64,000 bases of DNA. It comes from Boesenbergia rotunda. Taxonomy: Eukaryota > Streptophyta > Magnoliopsida > Zingiberales > Zingiberaceae. The stretch covers positions 411,016-475,015 of the forward strand of contig JAGFNQ010000954.1 in the NCBI GenBank assembly GCA_024364735.1. The letters run 5' to 3'. This document shows, piece by piece, positions 55,733-64,000 of this stretch. Under the pieces are notes generated by a model that had not been told where the DNA came from, ran no database searches, and was given only the letters and a program-made list of their open reading frames with translations. A program made the translations under genes and the position numbers. Each line of letters starts with the position of its first letter. The first letter of the stretch is position 1.

Positions 55733-57040
55733 TGTTGGTGCTTGGATGGCTATAGAGGGGGGGGGGTGAATGTAGCCAGACACCCAAATCGCTCCCCTCT
55801 TTGAAACTTTCTGCGTGATCAGATTAGTAGAGGAAGAAATGCAGAAGAAAGAACAAAGCAGAGAAGGAAAAGCAAACCAAACAAACGCTAACACCGCGAT
55901 GTACAAGGTTCGGGGATAACTTACCCCTACTCCTTGGCGTGCCCGTGAGGTGGGCGATCCCTTGATCGTCGACAGATCAAGCCCTGGTGAACCCGGATAT
56001 AACAGCGGCACCTTCTCGGTGGAGAAACCTCTCCACAAGCGTCTCAATAGAAGATACAAGATAAGCTTACGAGACTAAGAAGGAAACTCTCACAAGAATG
56101 TAGCAAGAAAGCTCAAGAGAGAAGCTACACGAGAAGCACAACAACAACAGCGAAACCCACAGCCACACTTGCTTGTTTTCCTGTTCGTTCTCTCTTCCGC
56201 TCCTCTGCTTCTCATCTTCCTCTTAAGCTCCTGCTTCATCGCCAGGCTCCATCAGCATCCCCTGAGCATAGCCTGAACACACTGACCTCCCTGAGCACTC
56301 AGTCCACTGAAGACCTCTTCAGCTGAGTCTCCGTCAGTCGCCAGCCGCGCCTCAGATGCCGTTGAAACCTGAGAAGAGAAAACATCCAAACCTGCTCGAT
56401 GGAAAGTCCCCATTTGACTCTCCTTCATTTGTTTGAATCATCCCTGTAAAGTCTGCACACTCCAACAGAAGCTTAGCAAATGCATATCAAACAATATCAC
56501 ACAATATCAGCAGGTAGCAGAGAAAACGCAGACGCAATCAGAAGTCTGACAGCGATTTCGAATTAAAGTTACAGCTACTGATCGGTCACCAGACTGACCA
56601 GAGACGACCCTGATCGGTCACCAGACCGATCAGGGTAAGCCCTGAACGATCAGGCTCCAGCCTGATCGGTCCATAGTGAGAAACTGGGAATCGCGACTTC
56701 TTGTGATCGGTCACACTGACCGATCACAGGTTGTGGATCGGTCACCGGACCGATCCAACACTTCGCTGGAGGAATTCCTGCTCCCGTAGGCCAAACCCTT
56801 TGATTGGTCACCTGACCGATCAGGTCACTCCCTGACCGATCAGGAGCCTTCCTGATCGGTCGAGATGAGCAGTGTCGCGATATTTGATCGGTCCAGCAGA
56901 CCGATCAAGAGTTTCTCCCCAAGGCTACTGACCTCTCTCTGATCGTTCACCTGAACGATCAGAAGCTCAACAGAAACCTTTCTGTTCTTTCCTGATCGGT
57001 CACCAGACCGATCAGACTTCCCTGGGTCTGTCACCAGACC
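55733..57040 (-). repeat. E 5' LTR, outer part deleted
   Basis: It matches 39888-40439 plus 51089-51890 of the other LTR. At 57040 it stops in a GATCGGTC hairpin and passes directly into Copia-A RT sequence, with CC at the joint possible in both. About 840 bp of LTR, including the CTTCACTCA array, is lost here. Confidence 0.92.
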
Positions 57041-58864
57041 AATTTTAACTGACTGTAAGACTGATATATCATTTCCTATAAATAATATGTCATCGACATA
57101 TAACACCAGGAATACGACTGCACTCCCACTAACCTTCTTGTACACACAAGGTTCGTCAGGATTTTGTGAGAAATCAAACTCTTTGATTGTCTAATCAAAA
57201 CGGATGTTCCAGCTCCTGGATGCTTGCTTTAGTCCATATATGGATAGTCGAAGCTTGCATACTTTGGTTTTATTGACCGATGTGAAACCTTTAGGTTGTA
57301 TCATGTATACATCCTCAAGCAGGTTTCCATTAAGGAAAGCTGTTTTCACATCCATTTGTCATATCTTATAATCATAATGAGCTGCTATGGCCAGGAGCAT
57401 CCGAATGGATTTAAGCATAGCTACTGGCGAACAGGTTTCGTCATAAACAATTCCTTGTTTCTGACGATATCCTTTTGCCACTAATCTAGCCTTAAAGGTA
57501 ACAACATTACCTTCCATGTCGGTTTTCTTCTTGAAAACCCACTTGCACCCTATGGGCTTAATCCCTTCAGGTGGGTTAACCAAGTCTCATACTTGATTTT
57601 TGTACATGGAATCCATTTTCGACTTCATGGCTTCAAGCCATTTATCCCTTTCTGAATTTTTCAGAACATCTTCATAACTGATAGGTTCGTCATCGTTAAT
57701 GAGTAACACGTCGTTCGATTCACTTATGAGAAATCCGTATCTCTCTGGAATATTGCGTGTCCTATCAGACCTACGAAGAAGTGGTGTTGTTTTAGGTTCA
57801 ACTGATAGCTCATCATTATCAGTTATTGGTTGTAGGTCTAGACTAGGTGTCTCTGTAATGTCTATTGGAGTTTCTTGAACTTCTTGAAATTCAATGCTAC
57901 TCCCACTGTTTTCTTGTAAAAGAAATTCTTCTTCTAGAAATACAACATGCCTTGAAATAAACACCTTTTGTTCCAAGGGATGATAGAATTGGTAACCCTT
58001 CGTTTCCTTAGGGTATCCAATAAATAGACATTTATCAGACTTAGCATCTAATTTGTCTGATACAGTCCGCTTTACATAAGCAGGACAACCCCTTATCTTT
58101 AGGTGAGATAAATGAGGTTTCTTACTATTCCACGTCTCATATGGAGTAGTAGAGACTACCTTGGTCGGGACTCTGTTTAGCAAGTAAACAGCTGTCTTAA
58201 GCGCATAGCCCCGAAAGGATTTTGGAAGAGTTGCATGATTCATCATAGATCTAACCATGTCCATCAAGGTTCGGTTACGCCTCTCAGATACACCATTATG
58301 CTATGGTGTATATGGCGGAGTCCATTGAGACAATATCCCATTGTCCCTAAGATAATCTTGAAACTCTTGACTTAAGTATTCACCACCCCGATCGGATCGA
58401 AGTATCTTAATACTTTTGCCAAGCTGTTTCTCTACTTCACTTCTGAACTCTTTGAATTTTTCAAAAGCTTCAGATTTGTGTTTCATTAAGAACACATACC
58501 AGAATCGTGAGTGATCATCGATAAAGGTAATGAAGTAGCTATAGCCTCCTTGTGCAAGAGTTGACATTTGTCCACATACATCAGTATGTATTAGACCAAG
58601 CAATTCTCCCACTGGTTTACCTTTTTCAGAAAAGGGTAATTTGGTCATCTTGCCTTTTAAGCATGATTCGCATGTATCAAATGAACTAGGTTCAAATGAT
58701 TCCAGAATTCCACATCGGTATAATTTGGTCATGCATTTCTTGCTTACATGGCCAAGACGACAATGCCACGTATAGGAGTCTATTTGATTATCTATTCGAG
58801 CACGTTTGTTGCTAACTTCGATATTGAAAACGTCACCAAATAAATCTAATGTGTAGATACCATT
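57041..58864 (-). pseudogene. A5 integrase and RT N-terminal part
   Basis: Integrase: LHRCG-like (LYRCG), IHTDVCGQM, FIDDHSRFWY, SDRGGEY, VSERRNRT. RT: KWVFKKK, YRQKQGIVYDETCSPVA, the family TGA at 57359-57361 before QMDVK, a second stop at about 57193, then LYVDDILFIGND. A TGC-to-TGA change at 58865-58867 and further stops near 58300 and 57587 break the frame. It ends in the RT segment SVLQSVKI. Confidence 0.88.
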
Positions 58865-59407
58865 TCATAAAGTTCCGGTCCCATAAAGAACACCATTTAA
58901 AGTTATGTAACAGCAATTGTTACTAAAAGTTAAATGATAACCTTTTTCATTCAAGCATGAAATAGATACAATGTTCTTTATTAATGAAGGAACAAAATAA
59001 CAATTATCCAATTCTAAGACAAGTCCAGTAGGGAGCTTTAGCAAATATGTTCCGATGGCAATAGTAGCAATCTTTGCTCCATTTCCAACGCGCAAATTCG
59101 CTTCTCCCTTGACGAGTCTTCTTCTATTCCTTAGCCCGTGTATGTCATTACATATATGTGAGCTACACCCAGTATCAAGTACCCAGGTGTACGAGGAAAT
59201 AGAGTGACATTCAATAACGAAGATGCCTGAAGAGGATGGGGCATCGGATGCCTTCTTCTTCAAGGACTCAAGATAAACCTTGCAGTTTCTTCGCCAGTGG
59301 CCCTCCTTGCCGGAGTGATGGCAAGTGCCTTTTGGTGCCTTTTCAATCCTTTTGGCCTTAATTAACTTATTGGTGTCCAAAATGGAATGCAAATTCAGAG
59401 AAGACAT
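58865..59407 (-). pseudogene. A5 fused gag remnant and protease, open frame
   Basis: Frame of 180 codons. The first 15 residues are the Copia-A gag start (MSSLNLHSILDTNKL). They are joined in frame to the tail just before the zinc knuckle, removing about 210 capsid codons. The knuckle is C-H-H-S-G-K-E-G-H-W-R-R-N-C, second Cys changed to Ser. Protease WVLDTGCSSHICND follows with intact DTG. So a zinc-finger/protease mini-protein frame remains open, but with no capsid. Confidence 0.88.
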
Positions 59408-60790
59408 GATCAGGTGATTATCCTAGAAATACAAATTGAGGTTATGTGATGAGAATGATAAAGAATGCATCAATATACATTAATTAAATCCTATTTATTT
59501 TTTGAATTGAATAACCTTTTTATCAATTTGGGAGATCGTAGGAACATCTCCAAATAGGTTGATATCCAACCATAGATAAGAACAACCATGGCTGGAGTCC
59601 ATCAAGTTATTCTTAGATATGAAGGTAGGTAATTATACCGATTACGTATTACACATATGTAACTATCACATTATGCTATCAACTAATTGAATGTTTGCAT
59701 ATATCATTGGGTTGTTAACTCATTAACAAGTATGCAACAATATACATAGCACCCAATTGCACCTCTCTTTACATCGACCTTGGCTGTGGCACAACAAATC
59801 GATGCTCCAAGCTTAAGGCTGACCCATTAATCAAGAAATAGTTTTAATATGGTTGGAGCTCATTCAACCGTTTAGTCAGGCTTGGATGTGTCCAACAACC
59901 AAAACTAAGGATTGACCTCTGACTCCAACTATATTAATCATAAACTAATTCCATGGTTTGAACATGTTGAGGTTCAAGCTGGGCATGGATGTGTCCATCA
60001 ACCCAATCGAGAAACAAAACTCCGGTTCTAACCATATTAATGGAAGGTGTTGGCCTTAATATTTTGTAAGGGGTTTTGGGTCTCATCTTTTTCTTTTAAG
60101 CACATTCATGACATCTAATTATGTCATGTACTAATGATTTCCTTAATAAAGTATGTATGTGACTTAATTTATCAAGTCTCATTAATTGAATTAGGAATCG
60201 GATTTCCTAATTCTAATTTCATACTTTATTCAAGGAATTGTTTTGGGAAACAATTTCCTAAATTATCATAATCAATTTCGGAAATAATATGTTTAAGACT
60301 TTGATTTCTCTAAATCAAATCTTATTAAATTAAGAGACAGATTCCCTTAATTCAACCACATATTATTTTCATGAAAATCTTATTTAAGGAAATATACTCT
60401 ATAGGAAACAATTTTCCTAATTAATTTTGGAGACAATAATATGTAAGAGCATCACCTCATAAATCAAATAAGGAAATTATTGTTTGAGAATCACCTCAAA
60501 AATTTCTAAGATTTGATCACATATTCTATTTATGGAAAATTAATATCAATAACTTAAATTGGACGGCTCCCCGAGGCTCAATCCAAAATAAGAATTTATT
60601 GATAATATAATTTTGACGGCTCCCCGAGGCTCAATCCAAATTAAACATTTGACAGTTTAAATTCAATTTAGGAAATTTAATTATAACAACTAACTTTAAA
60701 TTGAACGGCTCCGCGAGGCTCAATCCAAAATAAAGAATTTTGTAAATAATTTAATTTCCAATTATGAATTTAAATGCCAATTAATATTCC
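59408..60790 (-). other. A5 leader, first part deleted
   Basis: Three GAGCCTCGGGGAGCC-type hairpins (60559-60585, 60614-60638, 60703-60726), the chain of AT hairpins and the CACA-loop hairpins follow the A1 order closely. The PBS-proximal part with TTTCCAATTTTGGAAA palindromes is missing. Confidence 0.65.
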
Positions 60791-62939
60791 CATAAATAAT
60801 TTCTCAAATTATTTAACCACACATCTAAGCATGCAACTTTATCTTGTGTAGACATGATCATATATTTAAAATTTTGTAGAAACGTAAACTAATTTACATA
60901 TTACCTCGCGTAACTCGAAGGAAGGGACGAGATCCAACCGTAAGCGTCCCTCGAAAGCTCCGCCTCTATTCGCGTCCACACCGAGTATCTTCGGGATGAC
61001 TTCGCAAAGCCACTAGTTTCGTGTTCTCGAGAACTACTAGATTCTCCGAGAATGCGACAAGAAAACCAAGAGAGAAGTAATCACATCGAAAAAACTCACT
61101 ACCAAGGTTGGTCGGAATCACAATTCCGGCGAGAAGGAGGAAGATGACTTGCGCCCAATCCCAAGGTGATGATGGCCGGAGAGGAAGATCGTCCCAACAG
61201 AAGAGCTTCGTCGCCTCGGTGCTTCTCCTTGTGCTCACGGCAAGAAGAAGGGAGAGGAATTGTGGTCGGCCAAGAGAAAGAAGGGAGGAGAGGGAGAGAG
61301 CCCAGGCAAGAATACTTCGATTGATTTCTAAGTCTTGCCTTGGGTCCTTTATATAGTGGTCTCTCAACCGCCAAGTCTCTTTTTTCTTATGGAATAAATT
61401 TTCTATGACTTATTCCATCATGCCAAGTTTTATCATATTTTAATTCATGATAAAAACCGACCAAGTCTCCTTTTTTCTTATGGAATAAATTTTCTTATCA
61501 TGGTAAATCAATCCTTGATTGATTTTATAAAATAAAATAAACCAATCCATGGTTCATTTTAATTTCCATGAAAAATAAACTAAACCTTGGTTTATTATAT
61601 AAAAATTTATATCATCCATAATTTTGTAATCTTTGATTTATTATAAATTTTTATAAAACAAACCAACTCTTTGGTTTATTTTAATTCAAATAATCCCATG
61701 GATTATTTTAAGCTTATAATAAAACATACCACTTTAGATCAAATCCCTTAATGAATTAAACTTATTTAATTCACCCATTAAGTCTTTAAAGACTTAGCCA
61801 TTCTATGCTTCCGATGTGTCTGAAATAAATTCAGTTTTGACTAATCGTTTGGCTCAACCAAACTTAATATTTCTTGATTGGAAAATGCAATTTTCAACTC
61901 GTTTTAAATCCCTCAGATTACTCGTAGTGCGTGTGACTAAATATGCTTTCGATTTATGTTAGCCGTCTATAATTAGCCAATTATAGAACGATCATGAGTG
62001 GCACCTAATAGTACATCATGATCCCCAATTAATCGAAAGATCAACGGTTGACCTTAGAAACTATTCTAAAACCCTTCAGCAGCTTTAATGAATCGTGCCC
62101 CATTCCATTCACCATCTTATACCCAGTTGGTTCAGGATATGGTCTATGTGTGTCAGTCCCCACTAGGCTGACTACGTCACACCTAGCCCAAGTAACGTTT
62201 TCTCATCCTATGGATTCTAATTACTCTCATGTATTTAAGAGATTCATACTCTGGACATGTCATGCTCTGGCCAGAAGCTTCGAGTAACAATCCGACGATA
62301 GGCCTTGGGTATACATCTCCTCGCAAGGAGTGGTGAATCCTTTGTAGGTTGTTCAAATATCTTCGGGTACTTCGGCTTATACCCAATCATCCTGGGTCCA
62401 CACCTCCTTGGAGATGCTTGCTTAAGATGTCAAAGTATAAGTCTCCATGACCAAGATGACTTGAACACCGCAGGTCAAAGGAACATCGCACTTAAGCTGC
62501 AGTAAGAACTTCATTGACATATCTATATGTAGACTACCATATGAAGTTTTACAGCCAGTCACTCCAATGAACTAGTTGCCTTAACTAGCATTCATGTTTA
62601 TCTCCGGACATCCCAATGTCACCAGCCAGTGAGAATCACCTGATTAGAGAATAACCCATGCTAGTCTCAACAGAATTGATAGTGTCCGTTTTTATCAATT
62701 CATCGACTAGGGACAATTTCAATACTTCACAATTGCACATGTAGAGATAATCACTAGTTGTGAATTCATCACAAATTCTCTCATACTGTGAATTGTATTG
62801 CGGGCATTCAGTAAATGAGTTTAAGATCTCAATCAAATACATAAACATGTATACTCAAATAGTGAATATTCATTTATTAAAATAAATCATTACAATCATA
62901 AGGGGATTGTCTTAGGACATTTTTCTCATATCACTAACA
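60791..62939 (-). repeat. A5 5' LTR, inner end deleted
   Basis: It lacks the terminal ~90 bp next to the PBS. The joint at 60791-60795 is CATAA, present in both parent sequences, pointing to a microhomology deletion of about 480 bp (judged against A1). The outer end ATCACTAACA is intact at 62939. The TATA box is at 61348-61355. The LTR type is close to A1/A2 rather than A3/A4. Confidence 0.9.
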
Positions 62940-63229
62940 GTGTACATAAAATCTAGATTGCAAGTAAACAAAAAGCTCGACTAAACACGTGTCGTATTTA
63001 TTTATAAAAATTAAATACTATCTAGCCTCGTCAACCCTGAGGATTTAATTAATTTACAAAAATAGTACAACCATTCATACATAACAATTATTTGGCCATG
63101 ATATGTTGGAATCTAGTGCCTACAACACAAAGTTAGCCAACGCACATCCACATATCATCCTGCAAAATAAAATATATGGGAAAGTGCAAGTAATTAACCA
63201 ATCCTAAACACACAAAACTGGAAACCTCA
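62940..63229 (-). other. interior of element D next to its PBS
   Basis: AT-rich, no frame. It is linked to the PBS and LTR of D on the right and to A5 on the left. Nothing else is recognised. Confidence 0.5.
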
Positions 63230-63241
63230 GCTCTGATACCA
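63230..63241 (-). other. primer binding site of D
   Basis: TGGTATCAGAGC on the minus strand, two bases from the LTR start at 63244. Confidence 0.88.
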
Positions 63242-63243
63242 AT

Positions 63244-64000
63244 TGTTGGGTATGACTTGGTGGGTTTCCCTAGCGAATACTTGGTCATTCTCGAGAGACC
63301 TCTCCATGTCTACGGATTAAAAATTTAATCCGAATGGAGAGCCATCTCCCAACGACCATCTCGTCATTGTATCGTTCGGTACGAATTACAACTTGGCCAA
63401 TCACAAAGATCGTGCCTTGTAATTCTCCTAACCAAATGACCGCGGAAAAGATGATGATTAGATCGCCAATTTTTGTGTTTATAATCAAGGTCCAATTAAT
63501 TAATTATTATCTATGATTATCAAACAATCAAAACAATTAATTAACTCATAAAATGATGAGACAAGAAACTAGAGCCGAGAGAGAAATATACCTCTCTTTA
63601 CCTTGTAGCCTTCTACCTTATGTCCCTTCCCTCCCGGACGTCATGTGGGCGACGAGCTACTGAGAACCGAGATCACAAAAGGCACTCCAATTCCTTCCTT
63701 CTTTCTTCTTTCTTCCCACTCCAACAAACCCTAGCCACTAGGGTTGCCGCCGGCGCTCCTTCCTCTCCAACCAAGTGCCGCCGACCACTTCCAACCTCAA
63801 GGAGGATTCGGCCACAAGGTATCTAGGTGAGGAAACAAAAGGAAGATGAAGAAATAGGATAGGAAGAAGGAGAACACTCCCTCTTCCTTTAACTTCAACC
63901 CGTCGGCCTTCTTCCCTTGCTCACGCAAGCCGTCAGCCACCTTGCCTCAAGGTGGTGCCGGGTTTCCTTTCCCGAGCTTCCTGCCGAGTCCTCCAAGGGA
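63244..64000 (-). repeat. 5' LTR of D, runs off the window
   Basis: It starts TGTTGGGTATGACTTGG. The first 220 bp match the fragment at 39667. Beyond 63460 there is no second copy to compare. It contains GC-richer, Pro/Arg/Ser-coding small frames without domain homology (63620-63826) that look like leader sequence rather than genes. Confidence 0.8.

Larger units (their letters stand above)
39888..57040 (-). mobile_element. gag-only LTR retrotransposon E, split by A4, 5' LTR truncated
   Basis: The 3' LTR is 39888-40439 plus 51089-52728 (about 2.19 kb without A4), the interior 52729-55732 (3.0 kb), and the 5' LTR 55733-57040 (outer part lost at the junction with A5). The interior has PBS, one open gag, a vestige of protease, long non-coding DNA and PPT. 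No integrase or RT is present. LTR end and gag are SIRE-like. It is a larger counterpart of element C. Confidence 0.88.
57041..62939 (-). mobile_element. Copia-A copy 5 (A5), 5' part, with internal deletions
   Basis: Minus strand: 5' LTR lacking its last ~90 bp, PBS deleted, leader, shortened gag, protease, integrase and half of RT. The RT C-terminus, RNase H and 3' LTR are gone at the joint with E. The right flank (GTGTA...) is interior of D. Confidence 0.9.
39667..64000 (-). mobile_element. LTR element D (minus strand), split by E and A5, runs off the window
   Basis: The LTR start TGTTGGGTATG occurs at 39667 (with 221 bp of LTR before E cuts it) and again at 63244, where a PBS precedes it in minus-strand reading. 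If these are the two LTRs of one element, D once inserted in G2 and later received E in its 3' LTR and A5 in its interior. Only about 300 bp of its interior is left visible (62940-63229), with no coding match, so its superfamily is unknown. That both LTRs belong to one insertion is inference. Confidence 0.6.

Noticed and set aside
63620..63826. Small Arg/Ser/Pro frame near the right end as a gene
   Set aside because: It lies in the D LTR leader, has no domain, and has no second copy to support coding.

Overview
This window is plant nuclear DNA made almost entirely of LTR retrotransposons nested inside one another. No host gene, rRNA or canonical tRNA gene was recognised. The host is a flowering plant: all coding matches are plant-type Ty1/copia and Ty3/gypsy proteins, primer binding sites are for initiator tRNA-Met, and stop codons cluster at former CAG/TGG codons, as expected from deamination of methylated cytosine. 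The species cannot be named from the sequence; a monocot is only a guess.

Left part (1-24950). A Ty1/copia element of the SIRE/Maximus type (B, + strand, 14198-19583) is split by a gag-only LTR element C (14688-18658, - strand) with an exact TTAAG target duplication. Its 5' side is replaced by Copia-A copy 1 (A1, + strand, 4697-14197). A Ty3/gypsy element G1 (- strand, 669-4696) lies in the 5' LTR of A1, and an LTR fragment X (1-668) cuts G1. Copia-A copy 2 (A2, 19584-22729, - strand) is inserted at the end of the RNase H of B and is broken at 22729. A probable gypsy LTR (22730-24950) follows.

Middle (24951-39666). Copia-A copy 3 (A3, 24998-35161, - strand, TSD CGGAG) is a full-length element inserted in a tRNA-like SINE repeat. 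Next come a 450-bp head-to-head palindrome of the same SINE-like unit, an 80-bp scrap of LTR family D, and a decayed gypsy gag-pol (G2, + strand, 35826-39666).

Right part (39667-64000). G2 is interrupted by element D (- strand, runs off the window). The LTR of D holds element E (gag-only, - strand). The LTR of E holds Copia-A copy 4 (A4, 40440-51088, TSD TGACC, two 2307-bp LTRs). The pol of A4 holds a polyadenylated cDNA insertion (44685-45215, 18-bp TSD). Copia-A copy 5 (A5, 57041-62939) abuts the truncated LTR of E and precedes the PBS and 5' LTR of D.

The most interesting signals are non-coding or family-wide. They are: a 24-unit array in the LTR of E with a constant loop (CTTCACTCA) and three covarying stems; hairpin modules shared between unrelated LTR families; repeated hairpins with compensating stem changes in the Copia-A leader; a UGA codon at the same RT position in every Copia-A copy that spans it; and two gag-only elements (C, E) that look like SIRE derivatives mobilised in trans.
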